This document shows, piece by piece, positions 57,616 to 64,000 of a DNA stretch of 64,000 bases. Source of the DNA: a virus; IMG/VR virus record IMGVR_UViG_3300044568_004391, positions 62,001 to 126,000 of that record. One strand, given 5' to 3'. The notes beneath the pieces were generated by a model. The model was not told the DNA's origin. It ran no database searches and saw nothing but the letters and a program-made list of their open reading frames with translations. How positions within the stretch are numbered: the stretch's first letter is position 1; each line of letters opens with the position of its first letter. Position numbers and translations under genes: made by a program.

Positions 57616-59724
57616 ATGAAAAAAATATTTCTTGTATTTTTCTCTTTTATTTCTTTTATTGGTTTTTCGCAGTCAGATCAGTGTGGATTCGATCACATTA
57701 AGATGATGGGTATGTTTGATATTACCGAAAATCACGAAATAACGTATATTGGTAATAGAGATGAAGTTCACACAATTCCTGTTGTTTTTCACGTAATTCA
57801 TTTGGGTGAAGATGAAGGTGTTGGTACAAATATTTCAGATGAACAGATTTTAGATGGATTGAGAATTATCAACGAAGACCTAAGAAAAATTCCAAATTCA
57901 TGGGGTGATGGAATAGGTGTTGATGTTGAAATGGAACTTTGTTTGGCGTCGAGAGACCCTTTGGGAAATCCAACAAATGGAATTACAAGACATGATGGTA
58001 ATATATGGGTGGATTATTCTACAAATGGTATTTCATTCACACCAAACCAAGTAGGTGAACCTGAATTGAATATTAAAAATGCTACAACATGGGATAGAAC
58101 CAAATACCTGAATGTGTGGTTAGTTTCTGAAATTCAAGGAAATGACGGACTGTGGGGTACACAGGGATATGCTTACTATCCAATCCCCAACAATCGTGAC
58201 GGTATTGTTTTATTACACAATGTTATTGGTTCCTTTGGAAATGTCAAACCAACACACAATAGAAGTAGGACTTTTACTCATGAGTTTGGTCATTACTTAG
58301 GTTTGTACCACACATTTGAAAGTTATGAAGATTGTAGTTCTGCGGCTTCAGAAGTGGATTGTGTAACTCAAGGAGATAGAGTTTGTGATACACCACCCAC
58401 CAAAGTGGGTTGGGGTTGTACACCGGCTTGTGTAATCACAAATTCACAATACCAAAACTATATGGATTATAGTGAACAAACTTGTAGAAACACATTTACT
58501 CAAGGACAAAAAGATAGAATGAGGGGTGGTGCAGGAATTATGAATGCTTGGAGAGTTTCTTTATTATCTAGCGATGGTTGTACACCTGTCGAAGGAACCA
58601 ATCTTTCTATTGAAAGTGGTACATATTACCAAAATTGTGGGTTTTCAGGGATCAAACCTGAAGTTAAAATTCAAAACTTGGGGTTAAATCCAATTCATCA
58701 ATTTCAAGTAAGTGCAAGAATTGTTGGTACACCTTACTTTATTGTTAAAAGTTGGACATCTGAAAATCCAATAAACTTATTTGACGTTGTCACAGTTACG
58801 TTCCCTATGGGATCTACAGATTACGGGACAGGAGAAATTATTTATCAAATTTTGGATCAAGATTCCTACATGACTGATAATACCCTTGAAATTATTTACG
58901 AATCATTACCATCGGAAGAATTAACGTTGATTTTGAATCCAGATTTTTTTGCGAACGAAACGACTTGGGAAATGGTAAATATTAATGGTGATATAATTTG
59001 GGAGGGGGGTCCATATAGTACAGGTCCCGATAATCCAATTATCCATATCGATTGTGTCTCGAATGGATGTTATGACTTTACAGTATATGATCAGTTTGGA
59101 GATGGATATGATTTCGGTGGGGATTTTGAGTTGATCAATTCATCAGGTGAAACATTAGCATACGGAGAGGATAATTTCGGTGATGAGGTGACTTTTAACT
59201 TTTGTATAGATGTGCCATTTTTGGAACCCTGTAGTGATATTGGATATAATGGAATTTGTGACGATGATGAGATCGGATTAATTTGGGGTTGTTTAGATCC
59301 GTTGGCGTGTAATTATGATTTTTATGCGAACTTATCAAACGCATCTTGTATTTTTCCGAATGGTATTTACGATTGTTTTGGGAATTGTTTGGTTGATTCA
59401 GATTACGATGGTGTTTGTGACCAATTAGAAATCTTGGGGTGTATAGATCCGATTTCCTGTAATTACGATGAAAATGCAACCGAAGAATCAGAGTGTCAAT
59501 ATCCAATCTTCGGATATTCTTGTGATGGTATACCGTTGACTTCATTGAATACTGTAACAGGTATTAGAGAACTAATTAATTCAAATATCGTTGAAAAAAT
59601 TATTCTATACGATATTCAGGGTAGAGAAATAAACCCTGATAAAATAACATCATCAGGTGTTTACCTAATTAATTTACACTTTAGGGATGGTACAATCAGA
59701 ACTCACAAAGTTCATTTGAACTAA
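57616..59724 (+). CDS. Secreted M43 metalloprotease with T9SS sorting domain
   Basis: 702 residues. Signal peptide (IFLVFFSFISFIGFS), M43 domain with HEFGHYLGLYH near residue 225 and Met-turn NYMDYSEQTC, then beta-sandwich regions and two Cys-bearing loops (GCLDPLACNYDFYA, GCIDPISCNYDENA). The last about 75 residues (IILYDIQGREINPDKITSSG, then VYLINLHFRDG) are a type A T9SS C-terminal sorting domain. So it should be exported through the Bacteroidota type IX system. Own host-type promoter. Confidence 0.92.
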   Translation: MKKIFLVFFSFISFIGFSQSDQCGFDHIKMMGMFDITENHEITYIGNRDEVHTIPVVFHVIHLGEDEGVGTNISDEQILDGLRIINEDLRKIPNSWGDGIGVDVEMELCLASRDPLGNPTNGITRHDGNIWVDYSTNGISFTPNQVGEPELNIKNATTWDRTKYLNVWLVSEIQGNDGLWGTQGYAYYPIPNNRDGIVLLHNVIGSFGNVKPTHNRSRTFTHEFGHYLGLYHTFESYEDCSSAASEVDCVTQGDRVCDTPPTKVGWGCTPACVITNSQYQNYMDYSEQTCRNTFTQGQKDRMRGGAGIMNAWRVSLLSSDGCTPVEGTNLSIESGTYYQNCGFSGIKPEVKIQNLGLNPIHQFQVSARIVGTPYFIVKSWTSENPINLFDVVTVTFPMGSTDYGTGEIIYQILDQDSYMTDNTLEIIYESLPSEELTLILNPDFFANETTWEMVNINGDIIWEGGPYSTGPDNPIIHIDCVSNGCYDFTVYDQFGDGYDFGGDFELINSSGETLAYGEDNFGDEVTFNFCIDVPFLEPCSDIGYNGICDDDEIGLIWGCLDPLACNYDFYANLSNASCIFPNGIYDCFGNCLVDSDYDGVCDQLEILGCIDPISCNYDENATEESECQYPIFGYSCDGIPLTSLNTVTGIRELINSNIVEKIILYDIQGREINPDKITSSGVYLINLHFRDGTIRTHKVHLN

Positions 59725-59746
59725 TCAGTACTTGATCGATAGAAAT

Positions 59747-59998
59747 TTAAAGAGGGGGATTCTCCTCCTCTTTTTTTCTTTCTATTATTTTAGTAAACCG
59801 TTCTGATGCAGTAAAACCTATACCTGCGGCAACCACATACATCATATCATCCCAAACATATTCGGGAAGATCAATGTCTATAAAAACATCAACCAAAAAT
59901 GCAACAGACAGGAGTAAAAATGCTCCTACTGTTACAAATCTTTTTGATGAAAACTGACCGTCTTGGTCTCTCATCATTTCTTTGAAGTATTCAATCAT
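59747..59998 (-). CDS. Holin-like small membrane protein
   Basis: 83 residues. The start MIEYFKEMMRDQDGQFSSKR and the hydrophobic FVTVGAFLLLSVAFLVDVF and MMYVVAAGIGFTASERF match by memory a small family common in phages and thought to be holin-like (start, FSSKR, two segments, charged tail). TATTTAT 15 nt upstream. Good support for a viral origin. Confidence 0.75.
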   Translation of the reverse strand: MIEYFKEMMRDQDGQFSSKRFVTVGAFLLLSVAFLVDVFIDIDLPEYVWDDMMYVVAAGIGFTASERFTKIIERKKEEENPPL

Positions 59999-60013
59999 TC
60001 CCTTTTTTTATTT

Positions 60014-60020
60014 ATAAATA
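60014..60020 (-). promoter_or_regulatory. TATTTAT late-type promoter motif
   Basis: TATTTAT on the minus strand, 15 nt before the ATG at 59998. Confidence 0.5.
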
Positions 60021-60077
60021 TTTTTGATTCCGATTTAATCTTAATATGAAAAAAATATATAATCATACTTTGTCCGA

Positions 60078-60084
60078 TATTTAT
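60078..60084 (+). promoter_or_regulatory. TATTTAT late-type promoter motif
   Basis: TATTTAT ending 15 nt before the ATG at 60100. Confidence 0.5.
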
Positions 60085-60099
60085 ATAAAAAAGGAAAAG

Positions 60100-60735
60100 A
60101 TGAAACATTTGATTTTTTTAATTCTATTCGTGTCTGCGACAAACATTCTAAAGTCACAAGCACCCTGTGATCTACATCTACAAGACGTAGAATTTAACTC
60201 ACAAACAACTAATCCACAACCAATTCTAACGATCCAAAATGTTGGAACTGAACCCATCACGACCGCTCAAATTCAATGGGGTCTCTTAGAAGATTCTCAA
60301 AGTATTTGGCCGTTCAGTTCTTCGGCGTGGGGTGGTGTTTTACAACCCGAAGAGGTTACAACACTTACTATGCCCGAAATCTCAATCCCTCAAGGTTCTT
60401 GGACCTACGTGTTCAGAATTATTGCATTAAATAATTTTAACCCCGCGTTTGGTCCTTGTGTGGGTATTGATGATCATCCTCTTGATAATATGTTGTTCGT
60501 TGAAATTCATGTGGATGAGAATGGTTGTGTTGACGATGATCAAGATGGGTTTTGTGATCAAGTTGTTTCGGTAGAAGAAGTAGAACTTATCGAAATGAAA
60601 ATTATTTCTGTAGAATATTTTGATTTGTTAGGAATAAGTATTAAATTCGAAGACTTAGAGCAAAATAGAATCTATATCAGAAGAACCACATTCGAAAATC
60701 GAGAAACCAAAATCCAAAAAATAATAAAAACATGA
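60100..60735 (+). CDS. Exported protein with T9SS-like C-terminal domain
   Basis: 211 residues from ATG 60100 (an upstream in-frame ATG would hide the signal peptide). Signal peptide KHLIFLILFVSATNILKSQ, a strand-rich domain (ILTIQNVGTEPITTAQIQWG) found in a related form in the 61040 protein, a calcium-loop-like DDDQDGFCDQ, and a C-terminal IISVEYFDLLGISIKFEDLE that resembles a type A T9SS sorting domain. Forms an operon with the next two genes. Confidence 0.75.
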   Translation: MKHLIFLILFVSATNILKSQAPCDLHLQDVEFNSQTTNPQPILTIQNVGTEPITTAQIQWGLLEDSQSIWPFSSSAWGGVLQPEEVTTLTMPEISIPQGSWTYVFRIIALNNFNPAFGPCVGIDDHPLDNMLFVEIHVDENGCVDDDQDGFCDQVVSVEEVELIEMKIISVEYFDLLGISIKFEDLEQNRIYIRRTTFENRETKIQKIIKT

Positions 60736-61043
60736 AAAACTTTCCCTTGTTGATTTTGTCAATCTTTTTGTTGTCCTCCTGTGCTGTTACATTGGAAGAA
60801 ATGCAATCAGAACCAAATGATTGGACAATTCAACCTGCATTTGTTTTAGATTGGGATGGTCAAACACCGGTCAACAGGTGGTGTTCAGTTATCGAACTTA
60901 ATAAATTGGACACAACAACGAATGGTGTTCCTTACATCATCAGAGAAGTTCTGGTTCAAGAAGGTGACAGCACTAAAAGAATTTTGGTGATCGAATCTCA
61001 GTTGGATGAAACCTATAAAATTACCAAAGAAATGTTTAGGTGA
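60732..61043 (+). CDS. Lipoprotein, unknown function
   Basis: 103 residues. Lipobox LLSSC at residue 17. The mature part (EMQSEPNDWTIQPAFVLDWD, then RWCSVIELNKLD) is unrecognised. Overlaps the preceding gene by 4 nt and the following GTG start by 4 nt. Confidence 0.7.
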   Translation: MKNFPLLILSIFLLSSCAVTLEEMQSEPNDWTIQPAFVLDWDGQTPVNRWCSVIELNKLDTTTNGVPYIIREVLVQEGDSTKRILVIESQLDETYKITKEMFR

Positions 61044-63178
61044 GAATCATCTTATCTATATTATTTTTAATCTTAGGTGTAAATTTATATTCCCAATGTG
61101 ACGTTATTATCCAACCTGGGACACTCCAAAAGATAGATGTAAACCCTGGTGTTAAGTTCAGTTTCACAATAAAAAATAATGGAACTACACCTTTTCAAAA
61201 TGGGACATTCCATCTTTCTTTTGGGTGGTTGGATTCTCCAATGAATCCTCAATCTGTTTGGAATATGAATTTAAGTACTCCTATTCAACCGAATGGTACA
61301 CTACAAGTAACGTCACCTGTTTTCGATATTCCGGTTCCACAAAACGCAACAGAGTGGCCTTTTTGGGATGAAACCACAGGACCCAACGGTTGGCCAAACC
61401 CTAACTATGGTCCTTTGATGGTTTATTTAAATGGATGTTTTATAAATGCTCAAACCATAAATTCATTCCTCCCTTTGAGTGATGATTGTCCAAATATAAA
61501 TCAGGATCAATTTTGTGATTGTAATTTTGAGCTCTATGATTTCAGGACAGAACCCGAAATGCAATTAGATGTTGTTGTCCATAGTGATTATAATTGTTTT
61601 CCTGTAGGTTTTCCTCCTGGCCCCAATAGTTTTACAATTAACAATCCTGGTATATATAACATGACGATCGGTATAAACAGTTTGTTAGAAGACAACTGTG
61701 GACCATCTCCTGATCAAGGACATACTTATCTTCATTTTACATCATCTTATTTACCTGATTATGTTTTGGGAGATACGATCACTCTCGATTTAGACCAAGC
61801 ATCAAATTATTCATTAATAACATGTCTTCAAGAATCTTATAATCAAGGTAATTTTGATAATTGTTATGAGGTAGTTTTGTGGCAAATAAATAACAGTCTG
61901 AGTTTGATTTCACCAAACACATTCGAAGTAACAGTTGGTGACAATATAATTCGTGTGGATGAAAATTGTCAGACGGTTGTTGATGTTACTGACTTATCTA
62001 TTGATTCCTTTTCTTACGACATAATAGGGTGTGATGTAGGTTCGCCATATGCTGCTATGAACATCACACTATCCAACGAAGGTAATACAACTATAACCAA
62101 TTTCTGTTTGAATTTGGACATTCTTCCTGATGGTATACCTGGTGAACAATATTGTTTTTCTAATTTAAATATTTTACCTGGTCAAAGTTATGTCGTTGAA
62201 GTCAACGGAGGTTCATTATCAAATGGTGTTACTTCTATCTCAATTGAAACACCGAATGACGTAATTGTAACGAATAATACCTTCGTAACTATTATTGATT
62301 TACCTTGTTATGGTTGTACGATAAGTTCAGCAATAAACTACGATCCTTTCGCAACGGTTGATGACGGATCTTGTATTATGCCCGTTCCAGGTTGTTTGGA
62401 TCCTTTGGCGAATAATTATAATCCAAATGCAACGGTTGACGATGGTTCTTGTACTTATGATGTTCTTGGTTGTACCGATCCTTTAGCGAACAACTTCAAT
62501 CCTGATGCAAATACAGATGACGGATCTTGCTTATATGATGTCTTTGGATGTACTGATCCATCGGCAAATAATTATAACCCTAACGCAACTGTTGACGATG
62601 GTTCTTGTACTTACGACCCAATTTTGATTTTCGGATGTACTGACCCATTAGCAAATAACTATGATCCAAATGCCAATACTGATGATGGATCATGTAATTA
62701 TGATATTTTTGGTTGTACGGATCCCGAAGCAAATAACTACAACCCAAATGCGAACATAGAAGATGGATCTTGTACATACGATCCTGAAATTATATTTGGT
62801 TGTACCGATCCAACGGCCCTTAACTTTGATCCATTTGCAAACTCTGACGATGGGACTTGTATTTATGAAATTGATATTTGTGAGGAAGCGGATTTACATA
62901 CATTCGTACCAAATGTTATAACACCAAACAATGACGGATTAAACGATGTTTGGAGAGTGGTTACTCAGTCAGACTGTTGGAGAACTTGGAAAACTCAAAT
63001 CTATAACAGATGGGGTAGTTTGATCTGGGAATCTGAAGACCCCGATGCCGTGTGGAACGCAAGTAATAGTGGAAGTGTCTACTTTGTTTCCGATGGAATT
63101 TATGTGTATACTATTACAGGGGTCGCTTGGAATAACAAACCAATTCAAAAATCAGGTTACGTTACAATAATGAGGTAA
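61040..63178 (+). CDS. Large secreted repeat protein with type B T9SS domain
   Basis: 712 residues from GTG 61040, overlapping the upstream stop. Signal peptide RIILSILFLILGVNLYSQ. Early part is related to the 60100 protein (strand-rich, many Asn and Pro). Residues about 430-610 carry seven copies of a 24-31-residue repeat around GCTDPxANNYNPNA then DDGSC. The C-terminus (VPNVITPNNDGLNDVWRV, IYNRWGSLIWES) is a gliding-motility-type (type B) T9SS sorting domain. Surface or secreted in Bacteroidota. Confidence 0.92.
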   Translation: MRIILSILFLILGVNLYSQCDVIIQPGTLQKIDVNPGVKFSFTIKNNGTTPFQNGTFHLSFGWLDSPMNPQSVWNMNLSTPIQPNGTLQVTSPVFDIPVPQNATEWPFWDETTGPNGWPNPNYGPLMVYLNGCFINAQTINSFLPLSDDCPNINQDQFCDCNFELYDFRTEPEMQLDVVVHSDYNCFPVGFPPGPNSFTINNPGIYNMTIGINSLLEDNCGPSPDQGHTYLHFTSSYLPDYVLGDTITLDLDQASNYSLITCLQESYNQGNFDNCYEVVLWQINNSLSLISPNTFEVTVGDNIIRVDENCQTVVDVTDLSIDSFSYDIIGCDVGSPYAAMNITLSNEGNTTITNFCLNLDILPDGIPGEQYCFSNLNILPGQSYVVEVNGGSLSNGVTSISIETPNDVIVTNNTFVTIIDLPCYGCTISSAINYDPFATVDDGSCIMPVPGCLDPLANNYNPNATVDDGSCTYDVLGCTDPLANNFNPDANTDDGSCLYDVFGCTDPSANNYNPNATVDDGSCTYDPILIFGCTDPLANNYDPNANTDDGSCNYDIFGCTDPEANNYNPNANIEDGSCTYDPEIIFGCTDPTALNFDPFANSDDGTCIYEIDICEEADLHTFVPNVITPNNDGLNDVWRVVTQSDCWRTWKTQIYNRWGSLIWESEDPDAVWNASNSGSVYFVSDGIYVYTITGVAWNNKPIQKSGYVTIMR
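62307..62866 (+). repeat. Seven GCTDP-type coding repeats
   Basis: Repeats of about 75-90 bp encoding GCTDPxANNYxPxA, then DDGSC, with two Cys each. Similar single loops occur in the 57616 protease. Confidence 0.85.
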
Positions 63179-63841
63179 TTATTTTTTACCGAATTTGAAA
63201 CCTATGGGTTCTCTATCTGAATTTTTAGCAATAGAGATCATTCTTTCGAATCTTTCAATCTCATCGTCTATTATTGTTCTCATCATATAAAGAGTTTCCA
63301 AATCAGAATGATTTTGAACACAGTTGATGAATTCATCTGCAGAGAAATTACATTCTCCGTATGGCTTTTCCTCTACTTCCTCCGATGATTCATTAATATT
63401 ATTATTTTTTAATGGAATAACATCCTCTAATTCAACACCAGAAACAACAGAATCATAAGTTTCTGTATCGAAAGAAGATCCCTCCCAATATTCAAAGTCA
63501 CTGGAGTGAAAGTAATGTTCAACTTGTTCTTTATCGTAACCCTCTACGGTATCTTCATAATAAGTTCCTTGATACAGATTTTCTTTTACAACATAATGTA
63601 ACCTATAGAGTTTTTTTTCAGGAATTATTACGTTGTCTTCTGAAAGAGTGCCATCTATTATATTTTTTTTATTAATTTTTAATAAAGCTACTACAAACCA
63701 CTCATCCCAAAAGGGTACTGATTTTAAAATACTAGGTAAAGATTCTATTTCATATAAATCCCAAGTATTCCAAGTATCTTTGGTGATATGACCTTCACTA
63801 TATAATAAATTTAAATATTTAACAAGAACCTTCTTATTCAT
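63179..63841 (-). CDS. Hypothetical protein
   Basis: 220 residues. N-terminal tag pattern unclear (KKVLVKYLNLLYSEGHITKD). A mid segment has NNNINESSEEVEEKP and a helical tail (DLETLYMMRTIIDDEIERFE). No family recognised. TATTTAT 15 nt upstream. Convergent with the 61040 gene. Confidence 0.65.
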   Translation of the reverse strand: MNKKVLVKYLNLLYSEGHITKDTWNTWDLYEIESLPSILKSVPFWDEWFVVALLKINKKNIIDGTLSEDNVIIPEKKLYRLHYVVKENLYQGTYYEDTVEGYDKEQVEHYFHSSDFEYWEGSSFDTETYDSVVSGVELEDVIPLKNNNINESSEEVEEKPYGECNFSADEFINCVQNHSDLETLYMMRTIIDDEIERFERMISIAKNSDREPIGFKFGKK

Positions 63842-63856
63842 AACATATATTTGAAT

Positions 63857-63863
63857 ATAAATA
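63857..63863 (-). promoter_or_regulatory. TATTTAT late-type promoter motif
   Basis: TATTTAT on the minus strand, 15 nt before the ATG at 63841, directly after the stop of the upstream partial gene. Confidence 0.5.
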
Positions 63864-63998
63864 TCACAAATATGTTTTGAGTGATGCTGAAAGTTGTGTT
63901 ACTTCTTGAATAAATTCTTGATTAAACTTTCCATCTGTAACAATTTCTGAAGGTATAGAACTGAATACCCAATCCATACATAGGATACCAATCAAATG
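63864..63998 (-). CDS. Partial hypothetical protein (C-terminal end only)
   Basis: The minus strand is open from the window edge to a stop at 63864. 44 residues, including CMDWVFSSIPSEIVTDGKFN and VTQLSASLKTYL. Too little to identify. Confidence 0.45.
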   Translation of the reverse strand, partial: HLIGILCMDWVFSSIPSEIVTDGKFNQEFIQEVTQLSASLKTYL

Positions 63999-64000
63999 GT

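Noticed and set aside
2391-63863. Calling TATTTAT a T4 late promoter
   Set aside because: T4 uses TATAAATA on the coding strand; here the coding strand shows the opposite orientation, so only an analogous role is proposed.
1-64000. tRNA genes, CRISPR arrays, insertion sequences
   Set aside because: No cloverleaf with a GTTCRAAYC-type arm, no spaced direct repeats and no transposase-like frame were seen. The 20-residue LRR repeats and GCTDP repeats are coding repeats, not CRISPR.

Overview
The window is an AT-rich, densely coding stretch (about 75 genes, many overlapping by ATGA or TAATG). It reads most like part of a large tailed phage that infects a Bacteroidota host, roughly 75% likely in my judgement. 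The alternative is a Bacteroidota chromosome or integrated element. Evidence for a phage: a GH24 lysozyme, an SLT transglycosylase, a holin-like 83-residue protein, several small families I recall from uncultured marine phage genomes, a very large structured RNA of GOLLD/ROOL size class, and about 26 unrelated small proteins that share T4-like capsid-targeting N-termini. Evidence for a Bacteroidota host: promoters of the TTTG-N18-20-TAnnTTTG type, type IX secretion (T9SS) C-terminal domains, and pappalysin-type (M43) proteases. No capsid, tail, terminase, polymerase, integrase, tRNA or ribosomal gene was seen, so the assignment is not proven.

Layout. Bases 1-2.4 kb: DNA methyltransferase (5' end cut by the window) and an intact-looking PEP carboxykinase. 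2.4-8.8 kb: tagged proteins (lysozyme, DHH phosphoesterase, leucine-rich-repeat protein), DUF192, NUDIX, FKBP isomerase, transglycosylase and glutamine synthetase. 8.8-9.8 kb: tandem promoters, an approximately 830-nt structured RNA and its terminator. 10-18 kb: adenylosuccinate-synthetase/PurZ-like enzyme, M43 protease, RmlB-like dehydratase, a UmuD-like protein without the catalytic serine, and UmuC. 18.3-20.3 kb: three tandem LRR paralogues on the minus strand. 20-26 kb: lipoproteins, GIY-YIG nuclease, second M43 protease, SLOG protein. 26.0-26.6 kb: a non-coding island with a parS-like 16-mer. 26.6-29.0 kb: six small minus-strand genes (four plus two paralogues). 29-43 kb: many small tagged proteins, a peptidoglycan-binding protein with hydrophobic segments, a rhomboid protease and a stand-alone class II tRNA-synthetase-like core. 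44.6-56.7 kb: a 12-kb glycan locus. 57-64 kb: a third M43 protease, T9SS-type secreted proteins and hypothetical genes.

How the genes may work together. The main signal is one short N-terminal segment, ending in (L/I)-x-E within about the first 10-40 residues, placed in front of many unrelated bodies: lysozyme, DHH enzyme, LRR proteins, a peptidoglycan-binding protein and many small unknowns. This matches the capsid-targeting sequences of T4 internal proteins, which are cut by the prohead protease after (L/I)-x-E. Many of these genes are also preceded, usually 13-19 nt before the ATG, by TATTTAT, a candidate phage late promoter. Other genes use host-like TAnnTTTG promoters. I infer a large set of proteins packaged in the capsid and delivered with the DNA, with tag and cargo exchanged as modules. 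The glycan locus carries GDP-fucose-type enzymes, three fucosyltransferase-like genes, a ColD-type 3-dehydratase-like enzyme and a split thiamine-diphosphate enzyme, consistent with a fucosylated and perhaps branched dideoxy-sugar glycan.
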